From MED-G105 sp039819085 (GTDB lineage Bacteria; Pseudomonadota; Alphaproteobacteria; Caulobacterales; Parvularculaceae), in assembly GCA_039819085.1 (NCBI GenBank), contig JBCBSQ010000009.1:1-64000 (forward strand): a DNA stretch of 64,000 nucleotides, given 5' to 3'. Below, one piece after another: positions 42,349 to 51,340 of this stretch. The position numbers and the translations under genes are program-made. Position 1 is the first letter of the stretch. Every line of letters starts with the position of its first letter. A model generated the notes under the pieces. It ran no database searches. It was not told the origin of the DNA and saw nothing but the letters and a program-made list of their open reading frames with translations.

Positions 42349-43612
42349 ATCGCAAAGCCCGGCGCCGGTGCGGCGCGCCGGACGCTGCGTCGCCATCGGC
42401 GCGAAGGGCGACGGCGTCATCGAGTTGGAGACCGGCGCGGAGGCGTTCGCGCCTTACGCCGCGCCGGGCGATGAAGGCGCGTTCGATGTCGTAGGCGATC
42501 GCGCGGCGATAGCGGAACTGTCTGTCTACGGACCGCAGCGCGTCGATCCGCCATGTCCGCAATACGGCCGCTGCGGCGGCTGCGCGCTGCAGCACATGTC
42601 GCCCGCGTTCCAACGCGACTGGAAACGCGACCGCGTCGTCGAGGCGCTGCGGCGCGCTGGGCTCGACGCGCCTGTCGAAGACACGGTCGCGACGCCCGCC
42701 GCGACCCGGCGTCGCGCGACTTTCGCCGTTTTCAAGTCGGGCGGGCGGACGGTCGTGGGCTTCAACGAGCGACGGTCTTCAGCGATCGTCCCTGTGGATG
42801 GCTGCGTCGTCCTGCGGCCGGACTTCGCTGAGCGGCTGCCGGATCTTGAACGTCTCGCGGCGGCGGTTCCGGCGCCGGCGTTTGACCTCGTCGTGACGGC
42901 GGCGGACAACGGTCTCGACGTCGATATCCGCTCGCGCCGACTGCGGGATCCGGATCATGCGACCCTCCGCGACTTGTCGACGAACGCCTCAGAGGCGGCC
43001 TTCGCGCGGGTGTCGCTGAACGGCGAACCGCTCCTGGTGAAGGAAACGCCAATCGTCCGGTTCGGGACGGTTCCGGTCGCCCCGCCGCCGGGGGCGTTTC
43101 TTCAGGTGAGCGCGGAAGGCGAGGCCGCGATCGCAGAGGCGGTTCTTCGCGCCGTTGACGGCGCGCGGCGTGTCGCCGACCTCCACGCCGGATGCGGAAC
43201 GTTCGCGCTGCGGTTGGCTGCGGCCGGCGCAAGCGTTTACGCCGCCGATGCTGACAAGGCTGGCGTCGACGCCTTGCGGGACGCGGCGGCCGCCGCCAGG
43301 CGGATGGGGTCCGCAATGGGCGAGGTGACGGCGGAGGTTCGAAATCTTGATGACCGACCGCTCCAGCCGGACGAACTGGCGCGTTTTGACGCCGTCGTCT
43401 TCGATCCACCGCGGGCCGGCGCGAAGGCGCTCGCGGAGGCGCTGGCGTCTTCGTCCGTGCGCACGGTCGTCGGCGTCTCCTGCAATCCTGCGACCTTCGC
43501 CCGCGATGCGGCGCTCCTTACCGAAGGCGGATACGCTCTGACGCAGGTGACGCCGATCGATCAGTTCGTCTACGCTTCCCATGTGGAGTTGGTCGGCGTC
43601 TTTCGCCGATGA
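42326..43612 (+). CDS. RumA/TrmA-family RNA uridine-5 methyltransferase (RlmC/D type)
   Basis: 428 residues from TTG 42326. An iron-sulfur site is suggested by CPQYGRCGGC (three Cys) and a fourth Cys in VPVDGCVVL. The SAM domain has VADLHAGCGTFALRLAAAGA, the catalytic region FDPPRAGA and the nucleophile Cys in VVGVSCNPATFARD. These enzymes make 5-methyluridine in 23S rRNA or tRNA. The TTG start has AGGAG seven bases upstream and lies inside tlyA; GTG 42368 has no site. Confidence 0.9.
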   Translation: MARSRRRKSQSPAPVRRAGRCVAIGAKGDGVIELETGAEAFAPYAAPGDEGAFDVVGDRAAIAELSVYGPQRVDPPCPQYGRCGGCALQHMSPAFQRDWKRDRVVEALRRAGLDAPVEDTVATPAATRRRATFAVFKSGGRTVVGFNERRSSAIVPVDGCVVLRPDFAERLPDLERLAAAVPAPAFDLVVTAADNGLDVDIRSRRLRDPDHATLRDLSTNASEAAFARVSLNGEPLLVKETPIVRFGTVPVAPPPGAFLQVSAEGEAAIAEAVLRAVDGARRVADLHAGCGTFALRLAAAGASVYAADADKAGVDALRDAAAAARRMGSAMGEVTAEVRNLDDRPLQPDELARFDAVVFDPPRAGAKALAEALASSSVRTVVGVSCNPATFARDAALLTEGGYALTQVTPIDQFVYASHVELVGVFRR

Positions 43613-43636
43613 CCGGGCGGAGGAAGGACGCGCGCG

Positions 43637-44722
43637 ATGACTGAACGAGGCACGGATTTCGCCGGGCTCGCGCGGGCGATGACCCTTGCGCCCCTATACG
43701 GCGCCGGGCAACTTGCGCGAACCGCATGGCATACAGGCCATTATCTTGCAGGCAAGCGTATTGTCGGGGCGATCGATGAGCCGGGACGCGCGCCGCCGAA
43801 AAGCGCTTTCGGCCCTGTCGACCGAGGACGGCTACGGCGGTCCTATTTCGAGTTGATGGCGGCGGATTGGCGCAATGTGCGCAATGGCGTTTATCGTCTG
43901 CCGCCGGAGCTTCGCCGCGCGCCGTCGCCGCGCCGTCTCTTCGCCGCGTCCCGCGATTATGTGGCCGACACGGCGAAAGTTGCGCGCCGTAAGTCTTCGC
44001 GTGGCGGCGTTGAGGCGCGCGGGCACGCGGCCGCCTCCGGCGATTTTCCGACATACTTCCTCCAGAACTTTCATTTCCAGACGGACGGGTGGCTGAGCGC
44101 CGCCTCCGCCGACCGGTACGAAATGCAGGTGGAGACGCTCTTCACCGGCGCGGCGATGGCGATGCGCCGAACCGCGTTGCCGTTCATCGCCGACGCTCTT
44201 GCGCCGCGCGGGAATGGCAGACGCTATCTCGACGCCGGCTGCGGCGATGGTGGGTTTCTAGAGCAGGTTCTCGACAATTTTCCGGATTTGGACGCGACCG
44301 CGTTGGATCTCTCGCCGGCTTATCTCGGCAAGGCGCGCGCGCGACTTGGCCGTTTCAGGAACGTCCGGTACAGGCGCGCGCAAGTGGAGGCGACTGGCCT
44401 CAACGATGCGTCGATTGACGTCGCGTCATGCGTCTACCTCTTTCACGAATTGCCGCCGAAGGCGCGCCGGGCGGCGGCGGCGGAGCTTGCGCGCATTATC
44501 CGTCCCGGCGGCGCGCTCGTCGTCACTGACACTCTTCAGTACGGAGATGAGCCTCGACTCGATGGCTTGTTTGAGGCGTTCCCGGCAGGTTTTCATGAGC
44601 CGTTCTTCGACAGTTATTGCCGCGAAGACCTGCCAGCGCTCTTCGGCGAGGCAGGTTTTGAAAAGACAGGCGAGACGATCGGCCTCCTGACGAAATCGAC
44701 CTGTTTCCGTCGCGTGGACTGA
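43637..44722 (+). CDS. Class I SAM-dependent methyltransferase, unknown substrate
   Basis: 361 residues. An N-terminal half of about 190 residues with no known domain (possible acceptor-binding) precedes a Rossmann methyltransferase: YLDAGCGDGGFLEQVL (motif I), TALDLSPAYLGKARARLG, VASCVYLFHELPPKARR and a typical final PGGALVVTDT. Resembles UbiE-like/methyltransferase-11 proteins. It starts 24 bases after the RNA methyltransferase with AGGAAGG upstream, so the three methyltransferase genes may form one operon. Confidence 0.85.
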   Translation: MTERGTDFAGLARAMTLAPLYGAGQLARTAWHTGHYLAGKRIVGAIDEPGRAPPKSAFGPVDRGRLRRSYFELMAADWRNVRNGVYRLPPELRRAPSPRRLFAASRDYVADTAKVARRKSSRGGVEARGHAAASGDFPTYFLQNFHFQTDGWLSAASADRYEMQVETLFTGAAMAMRRTALPFIADALAPRGNGRRYLDAGCGDGGFLEQVLDNFPDLDATALDLSPAYLGKARARLGRFRNVRYRRAQVEATGLNDASIDVASCVYLFHELPPKARRAAAAELARIIRPGGALVVTDTLQYGDEPRLDGLFEAFPAGFHEPFFDSYCREDLPALFGEAGFEKTGETIGLLTKSTCFRRVD

Positions 44723-44792
44723 TTGCGGCGAAGGCCGGAGCAGCCGCCGGTTCATCTCTCCCTAGCAGGCGCGCCGGACCAGCCGCGCCGCA

Positions 44793-45902
44793 TCACCCGC
44801 ATTGGCCGCGATGGCGCAGGAGATGGTCAAGGATAACGCACGACATCATCGCTTTGCCGACGGGAACCGCGCGGATGCCGACGCATGGGTCATGGCGGCC
44901 TTTTGTGACGACGTCCGTCTCTTGTCCGTCCTTCGTCACCGTCCGCCGGGGCGTCAGGATCGATGACGTCGGCTTCACGGCGAAGCGCGCGACAATCGGC
45001 TGGCCCGTCGTAATGCCGCCGAGGACGCCGCCGGCCTTGTTCGACTGGAATGCGGGCGCGCCGTTCTCCATGCGGATTTCATCGGCGTTCTCTTCGCCGG
45101 TGAGCGCGGCCGCCTCGAACCCTGCGCCGATCTCAACGCCCTTAACCGCGTTGATGGACATGAGCGCGGCGGCGAGGTCGGAATCGATCTTGCCATAGAC
45201 CGGCGCGCCGAGCCCTGCGGGAACGCCTGTCGCTTCCACTTCGATGACGGCGCCGAGCGACGAGCCGCTTTTCCGCGTCGCGTCGAGGACGGTCTCCCAC
45301 GCCGTCGCCGCCTCAGGGTCGGGGCACCAGAAAGGATTGGCGTCGACGGACTCCCAATTAAAGCGTGTACGGTCGATCTGGTGCGGTCCCATCGCCACCA
45401 TTCCGGCGCGAACGACAACGCCCGGCGCGACGGCCTCGAGAACCTGGTCAGCGACGGCGCCCGCCGCCACCCGCATGGCGGTTTCGCGGGCGGAGGATCG
45501 TCCGCCTCCGCGATAGTCGCGCACGCCATACTTGGCGTCATAGGTGAAATCCGCATGGCCCGGACGATAGCGATCGCGGATCTCAGAATAATCCTTCGAT
45601 CGCTGGTCCACGTTTTCGATCATGAGGCTGATGGGTGTTCCCGTGGTGACGGGGAGCCCATGCGCGGCGAGCACACGGTCATCCTCGAAAACGCCCGACA
45701 GAACTCTTGCTTGATCAGGCTCCTTGCGTTGGGTGACGAAGCGCGAGGTCCCGGGCCGGCGCGCGTCGAGGGCTGCCTGGATGCGCGCGATGTCAAACGG
45801 AACGCCCGGCGGGCACCCGTCAATGACGCAGCCGATCGCGGGGCCGTGGCTCTCGCCCCAGGTCGTCACGCGGAAAAGGTGGCCGAACGTGTTGTGGGAC
45901 AT
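44793..45902 (-). CDS. aroC: Chorismate synthase
   Basis: Last shikimate-pathway enzyme, FMN-dependent, making chorismate from EPSP. The 369-residue product carries signature 1 (GESHGPAIGCVIDGCPPG), signature 2 in GGGRSSARETAMRVAAGA, and signature 3 (RHDPCVGIRAVPVGKAM). Complete. Divergent from pdxH across about 135 bases. Confidence 0.97.
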   Translation of the reverse strand: MSHNTFGHLFRVTTWGESHGPAIGCVIDGCPPGVPFDIARIQAALDARRPGTSRFVTQRKEPDQARVLSGVFEDDRVLAAHGLPVTTGTPISLMIENVDQRSKDYSEIRDRYRPGHADFTYDAKYGVRDYRGGGRSSARETAMRVAAGAVADQVLEAVAPGVVVRAGMVAMGPHQIDRTRFNWESVDANPFWCPDPEAATAWETVLDATRKSGSSLGAVIEVEATGVPAGLGAPVYGKIDSDLAAALMSINAVKGVEIGAGFEAAALTGEENADEIRMENGAPAFQSNKAGGVLGGITTGQPIVARFAVKPTSSILTPRRTVTKDGQETDVVTKGRHDPCVGIRAVPVGKAMMSCVILDHLLRHRGQCG

Positions 45903-46037
45903 GAAGTTGGGGCCCTGGATGCGGAGGCGTGCCGCCCGGTCGAAAATGAACGACGCAAGGTATATGTCTCATGGTGGCGGCGCAAACGCCGCTCGCTTAC
46001 GCCCGCCCACGCTCGCTTGAGAGAGGAAAGACGGCCC

Positions 46038-46697
46038 ATGCCCCGCAAAGATCTGATCCCGCCAACGCCGTCCGCTGAGGCCTACGCCGTCGATGCGGAC
46101 CAGGGCGACGTCTTCACGAAAGGCGATCCGTTCGCGCTGTTCGAGGAGTGGTTCATGCTGGCGAAAGAGCACGAGCCGAACGACCCGAACGCCATGAGCC
46201 TCGCCACGGTGGATGGCACCGGGCTGCCGGATGTGCGCGTCGTCCTGATGAAGGATTTCTCCACGCGGGGGGTCTCGTTCTTTTCGAATGGGGAAAGCGC
46301 CAAGGGCCGGCAGCTCGCCGCGAATGGCTGGGCGGCGATCAATTTCCACTGGAAGTCGATCCGGCGGCAGGTGCGGTTCCGCGGCGAAGTCGCCGAAGTC
46401 TCCGCCGTGGAGGCGGACGACTATTTCTCGCAGCGCGCCCGCGGCGCGCAAATCGGCGCCTGGGCGTCCGATCAGTCGCGGCCATTGCCGAGCGAGGGGG
46501 CGCTGGAGCATGCGGTTCAGGATCTGGAGCGGCGATATGAAGGCAAGGACGTACCGCGGCCGCCGCATTGGACGGGCTACCGCCTGCGGCCGTCGTCGAT
46601 CGAGTTCTGGGTCAACCGCCCATATCGCCTGCACGACCGGCTGTTGTTTGCGCGTCAGGGCGACGGCCCCTGGGAGACGAGCCGGCTTTATCCGTGA
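46038..46697 (+). CDS. pdxH: Pyridoxamine 5'-phosphate oxidase
   Basis: FMN-dependent oxidase of vitamin B6 salvage, 219 residues. Family marks: DPFALFEEWFMLAKEHEPNDPNAMSLATVDGTGLPDVRVVLMKD, FFSNGESAKGRQLAAN, QSRPLPSE and the C-terminal WTGYRLRPSSIEFWVNRPYRLHDR, ending SRLYP. ATG at 46038 has GAGAGGAAAG upstream; the frame is open far upstream through the aroC antisense strand and was not used. Confidence 0.96.
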   Translation: MPRKDLIPPTPSAEAYAVDADQGDVFTKGDPFALFEEWFMLAKEHEPNDPNAMSLATVDGTGLPDVRVVLMKDFSTRGVSFFSNGESAKGRQLAANGWAAINFHWKSIRRQVRFRGEVAEVSAVEADDYFSQRARGAQIGAWASDQSRPLPSEGALEHAVQDLERRYEGKDVPRPPHWTGYRLRPSSIEFWVNRPYRLHDRLLFARQGDGPWETSRLYP

Positions 46698-46744
46698 GGG
46701 GGCGTTGGAGAAACCTGTAACGCCGATATAGGGGAGAGTCATCC

Positions 46745-47266
46745 GTGCACATCATTATAGCCGTTCTGGGTGGCCTCACTGCGCTCTTTTTCGCGTTCCG
46801 CTACTTTGTCAGCGCGGCGCATGAAGGCCAGGAGGCGTTGCGCGACGCGCAAGGCCTTTGGCGATCGGGCAAGTGGTCGCGCAAGGCCAACCAAAGGCTC
46901 GTGGAGACGATTGCCGATCCGCGTGAGGCCGCGGCGATCGCGCTCTATCAGATCGCGAGCTACGCCGGCGCCATCACCGAGCGCCAGCGCGACGTGATGC
47001 TCTCGCTCATGCGCAATGAGTTCCAGGCGGATGATCAGACGGTCAACGAACTCTTCGCCTTCGCCCGCATGGCCGTCGGCCAGGTGGCGGACGCGGGCGG
47101 CGCGATGCGAAAGCTCGTGGCGCCGATCGAGGCGCACTGCAACGCAGACGAACGAAAACGGTTCCTCGTGATGCTGGAGACGATGGCGCAGGCCGAAGGC
47201 GATCCGACGGAGGCGCAAACACGCTTTGTCACAGAGGCCCGGCGGCGGCTTGCGCCGAGCCATTGA
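46745..47266 (+). CDS. TerB-like helical protein with an N-terminal membrane anchor
   Basis: 173 residues from GTG. One hydrophobic segment at about residues 2-20 (IIIAVLGGLTALFFAFRY), then an all-helical domain whose core (ALYQIASYAGAITERQRDVMLSLMRNEFQADDQTVNELFAFARMA) resembles TerB/DjlA-type helical bundles. Function unknown; TerB proteins occur in envelope stress contexts. No DnaJ domain is fused. It starts 47 bases after pdxH, possibly co-transcribed. Confidence 0.75.
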   Translation: MHIIIAVLGGLTALFFAFRYFVSAAHEGQEALRDAQGLWRSGKWSRKANQRLVETIADPREAAAIALYQIASYAGAITERQRDVMLSLMRNEFQADDQTVNELFAFARMAVGQVADAGGAMRKLVAPIEAHCNADERKRFLVMLETMAQAEGDPTEAQTRFVTEARRRLAPSH

Positions 47267-47461
47267 GGTGATTCTAGCTTTGGAGTTTGGAAGGTGAGAG
47301 GCGACCCTGACTGTGCTTAGGGAGAATGGCCCATTGCGCTACTGCTGGAGAGGTTTATTTGATTTTTTTCGCCAGCGTCTCACAAGTCAACGTGCTATCG
47401 CGATAAAGCTATTGGCTGCTTAAACCATTTAGACCAAGTGAAAGTTCTATTTATAAAATAT

Positions 47462-48085
47462 TTAATTAGAGATTTTTGCAAAATTTGAATTAAAATATAA
47501 GGTCGAATTCCGATCAAAACACCAATCATCTTTCATTGAAGAATTATTTTCCTCTGGAAAATCAATTTTACCCAATTCCATTGTTTTGTTCTCGTCTCTC
47601 ACGGTCCCGTTTTGGTCAAAATGCGCGAGGTGACCCCACAATGAAATTCTCATGTCGGATGGTTTTGGCGTATCTTCGTACGGGATACATCTTTTGTTAT
47701 TTTGCTCCACCTCTTCACACCTGCGTGCATAACGGACCTTGCAAGAACGCTTCTCTCCGCGATTCAACCCCTCTGTTAACCATGAAGTATTCTCTTCTTG
47801 GAATCGAACCTTATATAACGCACCACAAATCAGGGCTCCAATTTGGGTACTTTCGCCGTCAACTAAAAATTGATCATCGTCACATTCTGTAGCCGTCAAC
47901 GAGACCCAGAATTCTTCGCCACTCTCTATGCGCTTTGTTATTGAAGGTGAAAGAAAGTTATTGATTGTCCAGCCAAATAAAGCAAAAATTGCTGCAATAA
48001 ATCCAACTGCCGCAGCAGAATTACCAATCCAACTCCTTACCCAAGAACGGTATCTCGCGACAGAAGTCGAATTTAATATTTTCAT
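47462..48085 (-). CDS. Orphan AT-rich gene: TM-anchored, Cys-containing protein
   Basis: 207 residues: a basic N-terminus (ARYRSWVRSWIG), one membrane segment near 22-42 (AAAVGFIAAIFALFGWTIN) and a polar domain with six cysteines (TECDD, LICGA, SCKVR, RRCEE, KRCIP, DWCFD). Codon use is strongly AT-biased, unlike every neighbour, which marks it as horizontally acquired. No family recognised. The soluble part probably faces the periplasm, where its Cys could form disulfides. The upstream side (48086-48180) is very AT-rich and includes possible promoter boxes and an 8-bp hairpin (CAATTTTT-TATTG-AAAAATTG). Confidence 0.72.
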   Translation of the reverse strand: MKILNSTSVARYRSWVRSWIGNSAAAVGFIAAIFALFGWTINNFLSPSITKRIESGEEFWVSLTATECDDDQFLVDGESTQIGALICGALYKVRFQEENTSWLTEGLNRGEKRSCKVRYARRCEEVEQNNKRCIPYEDTPKPSDMRISLWGHLAHFDQNGTVRDENKTMELGKIDFPEENNSSMKDDWCFDRNSTLYFNSNFAKISN

Positions 48086-48186
48086 TCCGTATAGCCCTTC
48101 TATTAAAGTATACTAACTTATATATAGATATAATATCAATTTTTTATTGAAAAATTGGTAATATATTAAGAAATATGAAAATTAAT

Positions 48187-48204
48187 AACGCCGTGATTGG
48201 CGTT
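48187..48204 (-). terminator. Short hairpin at the end of the MBL hydrolase gene
   Basis: AACGCC-GTGATT-GGCGTT (48187-48204) abuts the stop codon of the minus-strand MBL gene and, read in that direction, runs into a T/A-rich stretch. It may act as a weak terminator; it also marks the edge of the AT-rich segment. Confidence 0.35.
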
Positions 48205-49185
48205 TCAATCGCCTTGTAAATCTACAGTTGCGATACTAACAGCCTCTTGAAGGGCAAACGCCGCCTCCAATCCCGCCTCGCCGTCGACCGCCACATCGCC
48301 GACCCTCTGTAGACGAATGAGGTGCGCAAGGACGTTCAGCGCCGCGGCGGGTTTCAGACGCGGATCGAGGCCCTGATAGACCGCGTCGACGATTTCGGGG
48401 ATGCGGGTTTTCCCGTCGCGAAGCTGCTCCAGGATCTGTCCGTCGCGGATGCGCCGGTGGGCGCGGATCGCGCGGACGAAACGCTGCGGCGCGTCGATCG
48501 GCGCGCCATGGGTGGGGTAGTAGCGCGCGTCGTCGCGCGCGAGGAGAAGGTCAAGGCTCTCCATATAGGCGCCCATGTCGCCGTCAGGCGGGGCGACGAC
48601 CGTCGTCGACCAGCCCATCACATGATCGCCGGTAAAGAGCGCCTTTTCTTCCGGCAAGGCGAAGCACAGATGGTTTGAGAGGTGCCCCGGCGTGTGGATC
48701 GCTTCGAGGCGCCAGCCGTCGCCCGCGACCACATGTCCGTCGCCAATCTCCGTATCCGGCGCAAAAGCGGCGTCGCCGTCTTCTTCGAGCGCTGGCGATT
48801 CCGCCATCGGCTTGTCCTTCGGCGTCGGGTGCGGACCGAACCCGAGGATCGGCGCGCCGGCTCGCTCGGCGAACGCCCGCGCCCCGCCGCAATGATCCTG
48901 ATGCGTATGGGTGATGAGGATATGGGAGACTGTCGCCTCGCCGATCGCGTCGAGGAGCGCGTCGATGTGCTCGGGAAGGTCAGGACCCGGATCGATGACC
49001 GCGACGGGCCCTGCCTCCCGCCCAATAATATAAGTCCCACTGCCCGTATAGGTGAAGGGACCGGGGTTCCTGGCGATGACGCGTCGAATAAGCGGCGATA
49101 AGGCGTCTGGCCGTCCGTATTCGAACTGGACGTCCTTGACGAACGGGATTTCGGATGGGCGCGCCGCCGCCATGTCTTCAGCCAT
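48205..49185 (-). CDS. MBL-fold metallo-hydrolase (LACTB2-like)
   Basis: 326 residues. The metal-binding motif HTHQDHCGG is intact, with further ligands in HTPGHLSNHLCF and the GDHVMGWST region; a C-terminal winged-helix-like part (LKPAAALNVLAHLIRLQRVGDV) matches the beta-lactamase-like protein 2 group. Substrates of this group include RNA or thioesters; not readable here. The start at 49185 overlaps the end of the upstream ATP-grasp-like gene by eight bases, so translation is probably coupled. Confidence 0.88.
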   Translation of the reverse strand: MAEDMAAARPSEIPFVKDVQFEYGRPDALSPLIRRVIARNPGPFTYTGSGTYIIGREAGPVAVIDPGPDLPEHIDALLDAIGEATVSHILITHTHQDHCGGARAFAERAGAPILGFGPHPTPKDKPMAESPALEEDGDAAFAPDTEIGDGHVVAGDGWRLEAIHTPGHLSNHLCFALPEEKALFTGDHVMGWSTTVVAPPDGDMGAYMESLDLLLARDDARYYPTHGAPIDAPQRFVRAIRAHRRIRDGQILEQLRDGKTRIPEIVDAVYQGLDPRLKPAAALNVLAHLIRLQRVGDVAVDGEAGLEAAFALQEAVSIATVDLQGD

Positions 49186-50113
49186 GAGAGGCGGGTAGGA
49201 GATCGTCGACAAAGCCGGCGAAGGCGTCGGCGAGGCCGCGCATCGCCCGGAACTTTTCTCTGCCGTTAAGCGCGGCCGGCGGGCCCATGTCGGTCTTGTT
49301 GGCGTCAACGATGTAGACGCGCCCGTCTTCGCGATCGCGCAGAACGTCGAGGCCGCCAAAGTCGAGCCGCATGGCGCGGGCGAAGGCGCGAATGCTCTCC
49401 TGTTCGTCGTGTGAGAGCATGGCGTCCGCCTCCACGAGGTCGACGCGGTGATTGTCATTGGAAAAACGCAAATCCCGGGTGCGGCGCTTCAGGTAGACGA
49501 AAGGAATCCGTCCGCCGACGATCGGGGTGCGGATGTCGACGAAGTCGCGCCCGTCAAAGGTGTTGTCAATCAGGCGCTGATAGACGCGGTCGCTGCGTGG
49601 GGAGGTGAGGGGGCACGAGACGATCCGGCCGTCATGGGTGCCGTTGTTCTCGGACTTCTCGACGGCGGGCCCGAAATGGGCGCGCGGATCAATCGTCAGG
49701 GAGTAGCCGAAGGTCTCCTCGAAGACGCGCGCGACGACGCTCTTGCGAATGTCGTGGCAGCCGACATTAAGCGCCGGCTTGTTGGTGGGAACGCCGCGCG
49801 GCGCGGTGAGGAACTCAACGTCCTCGAAATAGAAGTGGATATCCGCCTCTTCATGGGCGTCGACGATCTTCACGTCAGCGAGCTGGCAGACGGGCCAGAT
49901 CGCGTAATAGGAACGCGGCTTGCGCGGGAAAAAAGAGATCCGCGCGCGCGGTTCGCGGCCCCTCAGGAAACGGCTCGCCCGAACGCCCTGCACGAGACCC
50001 ACAAAGCTCGCGATCCGAAACGCTTCTTTGGCGAGCCCCGTCGTCAGCGGGATATGCGCGCCGGATTCCTTCAGGATCAGTTGATTGCCGGAGATTTCGA
50101 AGTCTCGGAACAT
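49178..50113 (-). CDS. ATP-grasp-like protein of unknown specificity
   Basis: About 311 residues. The C-terminal segment DFGGLDVLRDREDGRVYIVDANKTDMGPP has the Asp/Asn metal-ligand pattern (D-x-G-G-L-D ... V-D-x-N) of ATP-grasp enzymes, as seen in uncharacterised bacterial homologues. Upstream are a basic region RKPRSYYAIWP and ADIHFYFEDVEF. Alternative starts are 50131 and 50194; no start has a compelling ribosome site. It is translationally coupled to the MBL hydrolase. Confidence 0.65.
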   Translation of the reverse strand: MFRDFEISGNQLILKESGAHIPLTTGLAKEAFRIASFVGLVQGVRASRFLRGREPRARISFFPRKPRSYYAIWPVCQLADVKIVDAHEEADIHFYFEDVEFLTAPRGVPTNKPALNVGCHDIRKSVVARVFEETFGYSLTIDPRAHFGPAVEKSENNGTHDGRIVSCPLTSPRSDRVYQRLIDNTFDGRDFVDIRTPIVGGRIPFVYLKRRTRDLRFSNDNHRVDLVEADAMLSHDEQESIRAFARAMRLDFGGLDVLRDREDGRVYIVDANKTDMGPPAALNGREKFRAMRGLADAFAGFVDDLLPASHG

Positions 50114-50361
50114 GCCCTCGCCGGTCCTCATCTTGCCCGATCTTGCCCGGTTGCTGGCGACAGGCGCGCCGCCCCCGTTCAACGCGCCGATCACCTTCGC
50201 AACATGGCCTATCGCGCCAGATAGTCAAAATAAACTCGTCGCGATCGAGAGGCGAGCGCGAATACGCTGAAACGTGAAGTGGACAGACGATCGAACGGCC
50301 GGTCGCCCGCGCCGCCGGCGGTTAACGGTAAACGCGGCGCCAAGTTTGCGATTTCGCTGGC

Positions 50362-50694
50362 ATGTGCGCCAAACCGATACGAATTCGCCTTTTCGCCATC
50401 GCCGCTCTCGCGGTGTCGCCTGCGGCAGCCGAAACGCCGGCCGCAGGGGGCGTCGCGCTGGCGGACGCCCGTGACGGCGTGACGGACGCGGCGTTCGTCG
50501 TCGCCCCTCCAAACTATCGGTATGTGGTCGCGCGCGAGCCTGGCAGCTTTGTAGATTGCGGCGCCGGCGCGGAGGCGAAGGCGACCGATGAAAGCGGCCG
50601 CGGTGTGGCGGGGCTCGCCTGTGCGGTGACGCTGACCGAAACGATCGTCATTCCTGCCGCGTCACGCAGCGCGCGGGTCATCATTCACTACTGA
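50362..50694 (+). CDS. Small exported protein, unknown
   Basis: 110 residues with a signal peptide (IRLFAIAALAVSPAAA, cleavage near residue 23). The mature part is Ala/Val-rich, with two cysteines (VDCGAG and LACAVT) that may form a disulfide. No family recognised. Isolated between the ATP-grasp-like gene and the TIGR01244 gene. Confidence 0.65.
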   Translation: MCAKPIRIRLFAIAALAVSPAAAETPAAGGVALADARDGVTDAAFVVAPPNYRYVVAREPGSFVDCGAGAEAKATDESGRGVAGLACAVTLTETIVIPAASRSARVIIHY

Positions 50695-50750
50695 ATTCGC
50701 GACTGAAGCGGCGACTGCGTCGAAGCCGGCGAAACGGATAACGCCCGGCC

Positions 50751-51188
50751 TCAGCCGTCGCGAGCGGACTCCAGTATCGAGCGCTGGCCGGTGATGTCAT
50801 ATCCGGCCCCCGCCGCTTCCTCGATCAAGGCGTCAATGTCAGCGCCGCCACGGGCTTTCGCCATGGCGCGGACAATGGTTGAGCGCATGCCGGACCGGCA
50901 GAATCCGAGGGTCTTGCCGCTTTGCGCCACCGCCGCGTCGAAATCGTCGAGGTGCTGCGATGTGACGCCCATGCGACCGACGGGGATCTCCACATAAGTG
51001 AGGCCCGCCGCCTTCGCTGCGGCTTCAATGTCAGCCGATTTCGGCTGGCCTGGCTCCTCGCCGTCCGGTCGGTTGTTGATGATCAGCTGCACGCCTTCGG
51101 CTTTGAGTGTGGCGATGTCTTCCGGCGTGATCTGCGGGGCGATGAGAAAATCGTCGGCGAGCCGGGCGAACGAGGATTGATCGGTCAT
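50751..51188 (-). CDS. TIGR01244-type sulfurtransferase/phosphatase (DUF442)
   Basis: 145 residues with the dual-specificity phosphatase-like fold: IAPQITPEDIATLKAEGVQLIINNRPDGEEPGQP, VEIPVGRMGVTSQHLDDF and the active-site loop LGFCRSGMRSTIV (Cys-x5-Arg). Members lie with sulfide-oxidising or MBL enzymes elsewhere; no such neighbour is directly adjacent here. Full length. Confidence 0.9.
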   Translation of the reverse strand: MTDQSSFARLADDFLIAPQITPEDIATLKAEGVQLIINNRPDGEEPGQPKSADIEAAAKAAGLTYVEIPVGRMGVTSQHLDDFDAAVAQSGKTLGFCRSGMRSTIVRAMAKARGGADIDALIEEAAGAGYDITGQRSILESARDG

Positions 51189-51340
51189 AGGGTCGGCTTT
51201 CTCCCTTAGGTCTTTCTGTGCGCCGCTCCCGCCAGCCAGATTGACGGCTGCGTTCGAAGGGCGGTTTCATTGCGTGAGATCAGCTAAGGTGTGCAGCGCG
51301 CGCCCGCAAGCGGCGGCCGCGTGCTCCAAGGGATAGGACG

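Larger units (their letters stand above)
47340..48205. other. AT-rich segment of foreign character
   Basis: From about 47340 to 48205 the sequence changes abruptly from GC-rich coding DNA to AT-rich DNA with long A and T runs, holding one minus-strand gene. Flanks return to normal at once: pdxH/TerB-like genes on the left and the MBL hydrolase on the right. I find no transposase, integrase or convincing terminal repeats. Confidence 0.7.

Noticed and set aside
47536..47892. 118-codon plus-strand ORF in the AT-rich island
   Set aside because: Antisense of the orphan gene, whose own translation has a membrane segment and better composition.
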